Source: Mesotaenium endlicherianum
Lineage: Eukaryota > Streptophyta > Zygnematophyceae > Zygnematales > Mesotaeniaceae
Assembly: GCA_009602735.1 (NCBI GenBank)
Contig: WELA01010381.1
Span: 200,465 to 245,418 of the forward strand
Direction: 5' to 3'
Length of the DNA stretch: 44,954 bases
The notes below the pieces were generated by a model. That model ran no database searches. It was not told the origin of the DNA and saw only the letters and a list, made by a program, of their open reading frames with translations. The position numbers and the translations under genes were made by a program. Below, piece after piece: positions 30,960-41,500 of this stretch; within the stretch, counting starts at the first letter, position 1; every line of letters starts with the position of its first letter.

Positions 30960-31690
30960 GTTTATAAAGTGCATTTTTGAGTTTCATGAAAGTATGTTTT
31001 GATTGTATAGTAGTGTAGAGTGCATTTTTGTGGTCATTTTGATATAAAGTTCATGGAATTTGGTCAAGTATTGAGAGAGTTATGGATTTCCAAAGTTTAA
31101 TTAGTTTTGAGGTCGGTTGACGACTGTCCTTAATTCGCGGTGAGGGCAAGGGATTGACCGACAGCGTCGAGCGATCTGGCCCGTTAGAATGAACTCGAAC
31201 CTTCACGTAAGTTCGGCTGACGCGGAGTGCCGACTAGGTCAATTTACCTAGAAGTTTNGTTTCGGTCTAGCCTAGCGCGTCTAAGACAGAATATTCTAGT
31301 AATGTCGATGCATGTATGTGGACGTCAATTCGGCCCGACACGTCAGATTAGACTGATCTGGCTTTCTCACAAATATTCTGGAAGGGACGATCTGACGAAC
31401 ACTTAGAAAAATCCGTAGGTTCCTCCTAGAGAGGAGCACTTAGGCAGAAAATTATAAATAGGCGTACTTCTTTGTTTCTGATCAGTTTTCACTTCTGTAA
31501 ATTTCTACGGGTTTGTAATGACAAGGCCTTTCATCCTACATCATTTGTGAGCAGTTTCTTGCTACTCAAAATGTTGAGTAATATTCCTAAGATTTCTTAG
31601 TGATATGCCGCTGCACTCTTTAGTATGATTGCAACTAGTTTCTTTCCTCGTGAATTACTATGCTTCCACTAGGGCACTCTGCCCCTTTCA
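30947..31690 (+). repeat. E3 3' LTR
   Basis: 744 bp including a single N at 31258. TATA box TATAAATA at 31453-31460. It is followed directly by the target duplication TAGTT (31691-31695). Confidence 0.95.
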
Positions 31691-31695
31691 TAGTT

Positions 31696-32746
31696 AATCT
31701 TTGACCGACAAACGCTTTGACTAACTTCAACAATTATACATTCTCGACTGTCTACAGGCAATCCTCTAACTTTTGAGCTAATGTCCCACATAAAACTCAC
31801 CACCAATATCGCACATTGTGTTTGATCACCAACAGCCTAATCGAAAAACTATCCCGTTCGTCACTCACATCCTTTACGTTTTCACTTGCAACAATCTTAT
31901 CGTGTTCAATATTAATTAGTGACTCAGGTCTTTGTTACTCTGGTTGTTATGAACTTGGATTTTGAATATGAGATCAATTTCGGATATTGGATTATAGGTT
32001 GTTGATATAAATCAAAATATTGGGTAGGTTTATTGTTGTTTGTAGATATACCTAGTTATTTGATGATGTATACATAAATCTGGGTAGATACTAGGTTGGT
32101 TTATTATTGTTCTAGATGTAATATAATAATGTTGACATAGACGTAAGTAGATATTGGGTAGGTAAAATGTTATTTTTGATAAATTTTGTTATTTAATATT
32201 TTAGGAATTCAAAGTTATCCAAAGTACAATGGCAAATCTTACAAGAAATAACTGAATTTGATGCGACCGACAACTTCAACACATTATGCAACTTGATCGA
32301 CATTTAGGTTAACAATAGCGTCTTTTGACCAAAATCTAAAATTTAGATTGGGTTGGTAAATTGCGTCCACTCTATGTCAGGACAAATTGTACTCAAACTT
32401 GATAAAAAGCCTCTCAAGTTTTCGGAGCTCAAAATAAAAAATTGTTCAAAAGGTACTCAAGAAATGTGCTTCTTAAGGTGCCGATCTCAAGTGCTTCGCG
32501 GCGCCCTGAGAGCCCAAAAAAAACTAGAGTGAAGGCAAGTAGAATACATGGTGCTTTCTTATGTACATTTGCATACATTATCAAATATTTTGTGTATTCT
32601 TAGGTCATCCCATAAGTGCACGTTTTCCATTTATATAGTCTCAATGTGTTTTTGCTCAATTTGTTTTGACTTTTATTGTGAGTTTTTGCATGTGCTTTTG
32701 TAAATGAACAAGAAACGTAACAGAATTTGTCCTTCAAAAAGTTATT
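31696..32746. other. AT-rich DNA, no gene seen
   Basis: About 1 kb continuing the old target DNA that lies left of E3. It contains loosely repeated phrases near 31960-32170 (GGTAGGTTTATTGTTGT and GGTTGGTTTATTATTGT; GTAGATATTGGGTAGG). No open frame with a recognisable domain. Confidence 0.6.
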
Positions 32747-32945
32747 TTTTTTTGAAATGTGTACGAAGCAGCACGCAGAAGGGAGTAAAAAAAACATTGA
32801 GACGAGGGGGAAAAGGGTGTTGAGTTAGCCACGTCATTTTTGACGGGTGCACTGATGATGACTTGGAAGATATGATGGGCTTCAAGGTATTTTCATATTC
32901 TTTGGAAATTGGAGGGTACTTCGCGTTCATTTTTAGAATTTGAAG
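32747..32945 (-). repeat. Right inverted arm
   Basis: Reverse complement, with roughly 20-25% divergence by eye, of 2565-2636 plus 9315-9435. It preserves the uninterrupted sequence CATATCTTCCAAGTCAT (at about 32858-32874 on the minus strand), which is the empty site for the E1 insertion. Degenerate similarity to 2160-2560 continues outward to about 33260. Confidence 0.65.
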
Positions 32946-33430
32946 AATAAAAACATAAGTTCTCTAAGAATTTTTCGGATTTATAGCCCGTTGCAATAGC
33001 GAATAATAAAAATCCCACAAAATGTCTCGAACCATCGACAATCTTTCTTAGTTTTGAAAGTTGTAGACGGGCTCCGACAATTGTTAAAAAGTGAAGAGTC
33101 GATCATTTGATTCACGACTATTTTTCATGTTGCTCATGTTCATGGAAGACACGCGAAAGTCTTTACGAGTTTGGCTTTATTGTAGTCCCAATCATAGGTC
33201 TACTTTTGTGTGGCTAGAACGCCCAGTTCGAAGAAAACTATGTAAATGAATCTTTAGGCCAAATTTGGATCAGGAATAAATGTCGTGAAGAACCATGAGT
33301 TGGGCGTCGTAAAGGGGTCCAGATTTTGCGCGCTTGAACGACGTGCACTTGAACTGAACTTGAAAGAACTAGAAGCTACATTGCCGTTCACACGGAAGCG
33401 GGTCACGGGTCCCGAAAAATTCATGAATGC

Positions 33431-33459
33431 CTTATCTGGGACAGATTTTGTGGACCAAT
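33431..33459 (+). promoter_or_regulatory. Possible psaO promoter motifs
   Basis: CTTATC at 33431-33436 is the complement of the GATAAG I-box found in many light-regulated plant genes. CCAAT is at 33455-33459. Both lie about 200 nt upstream of the psaO ATG, where a promoter would be expected. Short motifs such as these also occur by chance. Confidence 0.3.
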
Positions 33460-33656
33460 AGAGCGCGACTCCAAATCACCACTGCAGATGCGGTCGTCGA
33501 TTGGATCCTGCACCCGCAAAGCCCCCCAGCTCAGACCAGGGGGAAGCATTCAGCTGGGCTCAGCTTCCCAGATACTTGCCCAACTCATCTTGCTCCGTAA
33601 CTGTGACGAGAAAAATCAGCTGCTCCTGTTCGCTCCTGTTTCTCGATCTAGCAAAC

Positions 33657-34759
33657 ATGGCTTCCATCGCTGCTTGCTCCATTGTTAGCCCCATCGCTGG
33701 CTTGGCCGGCGCCAGCATCAGCGTGAAGCGCGTTAAGTCCGTGAAGTTGCAGTCCGGTAAGCGAGCTTCGCTCATTAAGACTGCTGGCATGATTGCTAGG
33801 TCTTTCTTTGCTTCAGTCCAGCCTGGTTTTGGCAACTAAGAAGGAAGAGGGGTTTTAGGCATTTCTGATTATTAACGGGCTTGGGGACAAGATTTCCGTG
33901 CTGATTCTTATCTTATCCCCATTTGTCTGCAGCCTTCCTTGGTGCCAACCGCCTCACCGTCACCAGCCCCGCTTGCATGGCTCGCACCACCTGGTAAGAG
34001 GCTGTTCTGTCCTTCAGACCTTCACCTGGTTGATATCCTTTCTTGCAAGGTAACTAGAATATGATTAATATGTTCCAACCTCTAGTGTCTTTCTTATTAC
34101 CTGCTTACCTTCGCATTTCTTTTACTGGAAATATGGTTCCTGAGGGCAGCACACACTGAGCTTTAAGACTCGTATATCGTCGTTTCCCTTTGCAGCTTCA
34201 ACCAGAACTGGCTCAGGAAGGACCTGTCAGTCATTGGATTCGGCCTCATTGGATGGTTGGCTCCCTCAAGCATCCCTGCCATCAACGGAAACAGCTTGTC
34301 TGGACTTTTCTTCAGCAGCATCACGAGGGAGCTTTCCCACTTCCCCTCACCCCCTGCTTTGACCTCCGACTTCTGGTGAGTTTCACTACAGAGCCTTCAT
34401 ACAAGGGGGCTCTCTTGTCTTTCTACTTAATTCCTTTTATATACCCAGCAACCAGATGGCTTGCATTGTGAAAAGCGTTGAAGTCTAGTCCCATCGTTGT
34501 CAAATGGGGTCGCTTTTGTCAAATGCAAATAATATATATGCCTATTAATCACATTTGCTTGTCCTAATTGCAATGTAGGCATCAAAAAGCTGCACCTGTC
34601 AGGAGCAGGAGCAGGAGCAGCTCATGGCCTAACGTTGGGACCATCTGCTTGACTTGCAGGTTGTGGCTGCTCACATGGCACATTGGCCTCTTCGTCGTCC
34701 TCCTCCTCGGACAGGTCGGCTTCAAGGGCAGGGCTGACGGCTTGTTCGACCAAGAGTAG
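33657..34759 (+). CDS. psaO: Photosystem I subunit O, chloroplast precursor
   Basis: Four exons: 33657-33756, 33933-33993, 34196-34375 and 34660-34759 (441 nt, 146 residues), with introns starting GTAAGC, GTAAGA and GTGAGT and ending CAG; phases 1, 2 and 2 agree. The first ~50 residues (MASIAACSIVSPIAG...) are S/A/V/K-rich with few acidic residues, as in a chloroplast transit peptide. The mature part matches the PsaO family: NWLRKDLSVIGFGLIGW, LAPSSIPAING, FPSPPALTSDFWLWLLTWH and the end GQVGFKGRADGLF. Two hydrophobic segments (about 83-101 and 120-136) fit the two membrane helices. PsaO is a small thylakoid subunit on the LHCI-free side of photosystem I, involved in docking LHCII during state transitions. 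Length is close to that of land-plant precursors. Confidence 0.95.
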
Positions 34760-34909
34760 AATCTGTTGATATACCATATGAAACAATGTAGGCCCCTGTA
34801 CACCATTGTAAAGAATACAGCCCCTGTAAATGTCATCTAAAATGTCAAGCAGGTCCCAAACATCTCATGTCTATAGTCCCTTTTTCTTGAAAGCCAGTGT
34901 TTGAATGGA

Positions 34910-34915
34910 AATAAA
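34910..34915 (+). terminator. psaO polyadenylation signal
   Basis: AATAAA at 34910-34915, 151 nt after the psaO stop, in a suitable position for 3'-end formation. TGTAA strings, used in some green algae, also occur at about 34807 and 34824. Confidence 0.5.
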
Positions 34916-35881
34916 GATATTTCCTGGCATATTTGATAGCAATTCTTGGAATATGATCTTGTATGTCTAAAATACATGTTTTTTCATTGCTTCCTCACCT
35001 CACTCATGTCCTGTTCGATGGCATCTCGTGTACCTTTGTTGGCAAGGGGCCTGGTTTTGCCACAAGGAATTGGGTATGAATGGGAAGTGAGTTTGCTGCC
35101 TCGATGGACAGTAAATTACTCTTGCATTTCTGAAAGGGTCTTTGAAAGTACACAGCAAATCATAGTAAATCTGCAATGAGCTACACGTAGTAACATGGTA
35201 GTTTTTCCTCAAAGAATTTGACTGGATAGTATTTTTCTCATTACAACAGCATTTTTCTGCAAACTAGTGCCACTAAGAAACTAGACTGACACCTGCCCCA
35301 AAGCCTAGTCTACTGCAATGCGTGACTTCTTATGCGGGAGGTGTATGTTGAAGCAGCCCATGTGCTTTCTGCGCTTTATCATGCATCTTGAGTGGAAGCA
35401 CCCGAGCTTCGCCTGAAGCTGTGAGCAGGCCCCAAACTGAACCTGGCGGGCCTCACTTATATCCACAAAAGTATCGGTGAAAAGCACACACAGGCTCACT
35501 GCTTGTGAGCCCAGGATTTTCTCGAGCTGGGCCAGGGCCTACAAAATCACCACAGAAGTTCCCCACCTCCCCATCATGACTTGCAGACAGCAGAATACAG
35601 ATCATGGTATAGATGCAGTTGCAATACTTTCCTACCGTAAAATTGTGAAATATACAAGATGGCAACAAAAAAAGATCCCTGGAGATGATAGAACATCAAG
35701 CCCCTTAGTATAATCAGCTTGACATCCACGAAGCCCGTAGCGACCCCTAAAACAAGCCGCTTTAAGAATCTCACATAAGAAGTAGAAAACAACGCATCGT
35801 GTCAGCAAAGTTCGTAACAGACCACTAATCGGGACATTCACTTTTAACCTCTCTTTCTTCCCTACTTCATAATCTCAACGG

Positions 35882-36259
35882 CTACAAGATAACCAAATGC
35901 AACGCGAAGGAGCGCACCTGGCAAGTCGGACAATGCTTCAGAGGGTCGCCCTTCGTGAGCAGTGCGAGCAGTATCTGGTCGTTCAGGCATGCCTGGGCTC
36001 CCAGGACAGGCAGCAGAAAGGTCCGGTTCATAAGAGTCATCTCCACTCCAACCGTGGCAGGTACTGCTGTCGGGTCTCCATAGACCCCCACACACACTTC
36101 TCCAAGACTAGCAACCTCTTCACACTGGCTCCAGAGCAGGCCAGGGTCTGAGTAGCCCTGCTGCAGTGTAGCCTGCAGCAGAGTTTGAGAGGGATACACT
36201 TGGCCCCATGCTGGAGACAAGCCATGCAATACTCCTTTGTTGCTATTCCTGGTGGCCAC
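35882..36259 (-). CDS. Candidate exon, unknown protein
   Basis: An open frame of 125 codons whose amino-acid composition looks protein-like (SPAWGQVYPSQTLLQATLQQ, VGVEMTLMNRTFLLPVLG, GDPLKHCPTCQ). It ends shortly after a CPTC motif; TGCCAG followed by GTGCGC there could be a donor. I do not recognise the family. A start at 36776 (ATGGCTAGCCAGAAG, followed by GTTACC) could be an upstream exon but this is speculative. The frame may also be chance. Confidence 0.25.
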   Translation of the reverse strand: MATRNSNKGVLHGLSPAWGQVYPSQTLLQATLQQGYSDPGLLWSQCEEVASLGEVCVGVYGDPTAVPATVGVEMTLMNRTFLLPVLGAQACLNDQILLALLTKGDPLKHCPTCQVRSFALHLVIL

Positions 36260-37377
36260 TAATTTTGTTGACGCCTTCTCACTATGCCTGCCCCTTTGTG
36301 TAACTCGCCTACATCAACATAAAAAGAATCACTCAAGGTTGATGAATGGGAGGTGTAAGCCTAGAATCGACAGGGATGCAATTGACAACGAACCGTGACA
36401 CAAAGGAAGGCCGTAACTGAAAATTAAGCAACAGAAGTATGAGAATCACAAACGAACAGGAAGGAATAACGAAATTTCAGAAATTTGAAACGTGTTGTAT
36501 CAAAGAAACAGCTGGCGCAATGCAAAGACCAAAAGTTTCTTGATTCCTAAGGAAGTCTTCCACAATGGAGCCGCCTGCCTCACGTAGCTTTTGTCGACGG
36601 AAAATAAATCAGCGGTATCTAAACGAGACATGGTAGCCACAGAGAAATAGTGGAGGCACTCGTACAATACCTGCTTTCAGCGAGTTCAAAAGAGAAGAAA
36701 AATATCAAACATAGGAACGTTCGTGCAAGAAGGTGTGCGCGTGAATTTCGATGTAGGGTAACCTTCTGGCTAGCCATGGTGTCCATTTCGAAAAGCATGA
36801 AGACAATTATGGCAAAATTGCAGGATGACGGTACCACCAGTACGATAGCAATGAAACAGCGCAACCTTGTTCACGGATACAGAGACTACACAAAGAGACT
36901 ATTGGACCTATCTTCCTGGCGGACTTAAAAACCAGTACACGACCATATTGCTCTAGTGCCCATAGCCATGCTCTTGCAGAGGGCTATCTCCAGCGCGGTA
37001 AGCCTACTACTACACTACACTACACTCGCTTTCATGCCACTCGTAGACTTCCGAGTTTTGTGACACGTCTTTCTGCGGGAAATTCGTCGTTGTTCGTTCC
37101 TGTGACAGTATAGACATGTCAGTAGAAAGCATAAATTTATATGAGAACATGCATTCTTGTCTTCCGGACACTACATATTGCTTACCATATAGATAGCCAT
37201 GCAACTCAGCCAACACTAGAGTTCCCTGATCAAATCTTCTCGTGATATAGAGTTGTGTAAGGCCCTAATGCTCTTTCTTAGGCGAGAACGATATCCTCAT
37301 TGCGTGCTCATGAGTAAGCTTCATGCTCTTTAGTCCAACCAAAACAAATATATTTCAGAATATGAAGTTCTTTGGAA

Positions 37378-37410
37378 TATATATACATATATATAGATAT
37401 ATATTATATT
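37378..37410. repeat. AT microsatellite
   Basis: Run of ATATAT with occasional C and G (ATATATACATATATATAGATATATATT). Confidence 0.8.
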
Positions 37411-37660
37411 TGCAAGATGTAGTATGTTATTACTCATCAATTTGCAATAAGAATTAAGAAACAGTAATAGAAGATTCATTTATGAAATAAAAATTAGTAT
37501 TTTGTGACAATGTTCTCAGTTGAAGTTAACTCCAAAATACATTGTTTTATATGGTCCATTGATGTTAGCCAGAGTCATAATACTTCCAATAACTTACAGC
37601 TTGTACAGACTACCACAATACAAACAAAGCACATACATTCAAGATAATGCATGAACCAAG

Positions 37661-37661
<1 letters not shown>

Positions 37662-37698
<37 letters not shown>
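37662..37698 (+). repeat. AC dinucleotide microsatellite
   Basis: Uninterrupted AC units over 37 bases. Confidence 0.95.
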
Positions 37699-37700
<2 letters not shown>

Positions 37701-38597
37701 TGCGTGTTATTATAGCATGAAGCTACTTCAAGAATATGAGATTTGCTCACAATCACATCAAAAATTGTGTGCCTCCTTATTAACTACAACACTTTGAGAA
37801 CTACTTTCAAGTTAACATCATGGGGTCGACGTTTAAATTTACGTTTTGAAGTGAATGGAAGATGTCACACACTTAAGATCACTAAACTTGAAATAACTAC
37901 GCACCAAGGATAACCATTTTCCATGACAGAACATCAAGCATGAGTTGGGCAAAAGAAGGGGCTGCATCAATTAGGTGCTGCCATTCAAACGGTGACTTTG
38001 GTTAGTTCTCTTCTGTAGACATTGCCTAGGCTGGTTTCTGAATCATGGGCTCTGTACTATTTAATCAGCCAAGAAACAAAGTACTTTTGAGGTCTCAAAG
38101 CGATGTGTAGGCCCTGCATGGTACGCTTTACTGGCTGTATCTGAAGGTAGCCTAGGTGGACATGAGCCCCTTTTGCACATGGATTTTATGGACATGATGC
38201 CAAACTAAGGTGAGCAGCCCCTCTTTGTAGGTGGTACTTTTGCGCGGTCCCTCTTATTTCAACAAACAATGGACAGAGTTTCGGGAAAAAGCTGTGTGTT
38301 GTTTTTTGTGTACGCCTTGTAAGTGTGCTTCAACCTTGATCCAACGCCCCTCGCGAATAGCAAGATGTGTGTCTCATGCCATCAAGCTCCACCAGGGGAC
38401 ACGAAGCAATTGTAAATCATCTCGATAGGTGGGCACCGGGCATCTAGCCCCGGGTTGAATACTGAGAGCAAGATATTTCATAGGAAGGACCAGCGATAGG
38501 GAACTTGGATTTCATTTTGTTGCCCTGCGTACAGATGCACAAAACGGCACGCAGGGCGGCACACCTAGACATCAGAAGCTTCCCACAAAATGGGCCT

Positions 38598-41500
38598 CTA
38601 AGCAAGCCCCGCCTGCTTCAAGACAGTTTCAAACGCGTCGTCGTCGTCCCATGGCACCTGCGTGAGTGCGCCAACCGGATGCGTCAGACCTGGCCTCAGG
38701 AGAGTCCTTGATTGGGAGGAAAACATTCTTAAGTTTTAATTCTGGCGGGAGGTGCGCACACAGAAGGAGCCAATCCCAGAGTGCCACGGGCGAAACAGCA
38801 CTAGGAGATTGTCAACCAGCAACCGACAGCTTGTTGAGTCAGCTTGTTGGATCAGATGTTATCATTGTCCCCGTGCTTCTTCTGCATGAGCATGCAACGG
38901 GTGTCATAAGAGGATGACGTGCTCAGCTTCCACTCAGAGCCGTCCCAAAGGAGCTGAATCAAAGGAGCCGAGCCACATGAGCAGAGCCAAAGGAACCGAG
39001 CCACATGAGCCACGCCAGAGCTGCAGGGCCAATAACGACGAGCCAAAGCAGCCAAGCTACAGGTGCGAGGCCAAAGAAACAATCCAAAGGAGCCGAGCAA
39101 AAGGAGGCTGCACAAATCATATCTCAGGCGAGTAACCCCACTCCCAGACAGAGGGCAAGGGGGGGTGGCAGAGGGACCACAAAGTGCGCAAGCCTCCGGC
39201 CCTCCTCGGGCCTTCTGGCGCCCTTGAGCCCTAGGTGGTGATCTCCAAAGGGAGCAAGAGGAGGCGGCTCTCACCTCCACAATCTCGCGGTCAAAGTGCT
39301 TCGAGATCTTGTGCAGCAGCATCTCGTCCCTCGGCCCGTGCACCAGGTTGAACGCAGCCCCTGCAAACGGACAGCAGGGTGTGCCACGTGTCAGCTCTTG
39401 CAACGGAAGTGGAGGGCATTGGCGTGCGGGTAGGCGTGATGGGACTTGTGCGCTTGCCAACCTATCCGGATTCCACCAGCCGCCGGCCCGCTGCAATCCC
39501 ATCCCTAGCCGGCGCACAAACAGCCAGGGGGCAGTTGCACAGAACAAGCGTCGCCCCGCAGCGCAAGATGGAGAGCCACGTGTGTTGCATATCTGGCGAG
39601 ACCAAATGCATGGCCTTCCAAATATCCTGGGGACTCAGAGGACAAGAGGACGACGAAAGGACAGGAGGGCACGAGGGGGAAAGGTCGACAGAGAGGGCAT
39701 GAAGGGGGGGCGGGAGGGGGGAGGGGATCACCTTTACGGCCGAAGCGCCCGCTGCGGCCAATGCGGTGGAGGTACGTCTCGTGCTCCGGCTCGTTGGGGT
39801 TATTGGCCTTCACGGGAATGTCGTAGTTCACCACCAGCGTCACCTGCGCGACACCGCCGCAAGCGTGCGTGCCCACCCGCTCATTCAGCGCAGCTACGAC
39901 GTCAGCACCGCCCCGACAACGGCGGTACACACAGAGCATAAGCGCACGCACTGCACGCACGCACACACACACCCGCACACACACGCGCGAGCGCGCGTGA
40001 ACACAAACACACGCACACACGCACACACTTGGAGACCTGAAAAACAGTGCTCGGGTGATGCTTGAAGTAGGGCCTGCGCGGCTGAGGCAGCAGCCAGCTT
40101 GCTCAAAGCCGTCGCTCGACCGTTGCACGGACAGGTCAGACAGGTCACCCCCAGCTCCTACATGTCCCCCGCTCCGCCCAGGCCCGGCAAAACTCTAGCT
40201 AAGCCATTCTCCCCCTTGTTCCTGTGACACCATCACAGAAAGCGAGAAGCAAATGCTTCCCCGACCCCAAGCTCTGTACGAGAGGGAAAGAAGCAGAAGA
40301 TGCGAATCCTTCTCTCCAGCACCTTCTCCTCTTTCCCGTCTGCAATAGCCAGAGAAATGGTTCTCTAAAGAGCAGAGGCCCCCAAGCCCGTGCCCTGCTA
40401 AGGTGCGCCTTGCTACATGGCTGAGCAGGGCCCTGGGAAGAAGGGGACGCAAGAGAAGGGGGACAATGCATGACCAGCCCACGCTCACACGGAAAACAAG
40501 CTGCAGGTGCACCGACGGCAGCACTCCAAAACTGCGCACCTCTCCTTCTCCTCTCCCTCTCTTCCCCGCTCTATTGCGCATGACTCCTGACAGGGCATCA
40601 AGCACAACACTCCAGGTGGCCAAACAGCAGGAGGTGCGAGAGAGGCGAGAGGCAAGAGGCAATCGGGAACACTACTAGCCTGGTAGGTGAGGGAACGCAA
40701 GAAGAAGGGAACGGGAGCCAAGGGAGGAGAGGGACGGAGAAGGAGGGGAGAGGGGGAGGGGCGGGCGCCGGGCGCTGGGCGCGGGGCGCTGCGGGGACGA
40801 AGCGCCACCTGGGCTTGGTCGAAGCCGCGCGCCAGCACGTCGGTGGCGATGAGGATCTTGGTGGTGCCCAGGCGGAACTCGCGAATGACGCGGTCGCGGT
40901 CCTCGTGGCTCATGGCGCCCTGGATGGACGTGCACCGGTGCCCGTCCGCCTCCAGCCGCCTGCGCGACCGCCGCCGCCGCCGAGGAGGATCGCAGGTCGC
41001 AGGGTGAGAGTGAGAATAGAGGGAGCGAGAGAGAAGGAGAGAGAGAGAGAAAAGAGAAAAGAACGAGGAGAAGGAGGAGGAGGAGGCGGGAAACGAAAAA
41101 AAGTATTAGGAGGGAAGAGAGGTGAGGGCAGGAGAAGCCGGCGGGGCTACGTGGGTGCCGGCATTGAAGCTGCCAGCGGCCGCCAACTCAAAAGCTCCAC
41201 GGCTCCCGCGAAAGCAAAGCGACCAAGCCACCAAGCGCCAGGAGCGGCACGTTTGTGCCCATGGAGCCAGCAATGGGAGCCCACATAGGGTAAAAGCGAT
41301 GCAAAAGTGCAAGTGTACACACAGGCACGTGGACATCCACGAGCTGTATGCGTGCACACTCGCGTGTGCGCGAGGGCAGACACACGCACACACACACACA
41401 TACGCATTCTCTGCAGCTACGACCAGGCAGGTAGCCAGCCACACAACCGGCCAGCCAGAAGCAAGCAGCAGCACGCAGGCAGAGCAAAGCCCCAGGGGGA

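Larger units (their letters stand above)
10044..31690 (+). mobile_element. E3: old chromovirus retrotransposon carrying nested E2 and E4
   Basis: LTRs are 10044-10787 and 30947-31690 (744 bp each, starting TGTAAGG and ending CTTTCA), with the perfect target duplication TAGTT (10039-10043 and 31691-31695). Removing E2, E4 and one copy of each of their target duplications leaves about 6.16 kb in the normal chromovirus order on the plus strand: gag (10825-11856), protease (to 12315), RT/RNase H (18996-20810) and integrase plus chromodomain (29610-30959). A purine tract (GAGGAGGGGGATGA) precedes the 3' LTR. The primer-binding site at 10790 (TGGAATTGGAGC) is a decayed tRNA-iMet type. Pol is broken by a frameshift in RNase H, another near 29827, and stops at 20464, 20494, 20788, 30555 and about 30627. 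It is the oldest layer. Confidence 0.96.
34760..38597. other. Intergenic between convergent psaO and helicase
   Basis: After the psaO 3' UTR no gene can be assigned with confidence. The region contains one candidate exon (35882-36259), an AT microsatellite near 37378-37410 and an AC microsatellite at 37662-37698. The helicase 3' UTR must occupy the right end below 38598; no AATAAA for it was fixed. Confidence 0.5.

Noticed and set aside
35970..36050. COX5b-like zinc site (GDPLKHCPTC)
   Set aside because: Only the last few residues resemble it. The first cysteine pair and the rest of the domain do not align.
37662..37698. AC microsatellite as a regulatory element
   Set aside because: An ordinary dinucleotide repeat with no supporting context.
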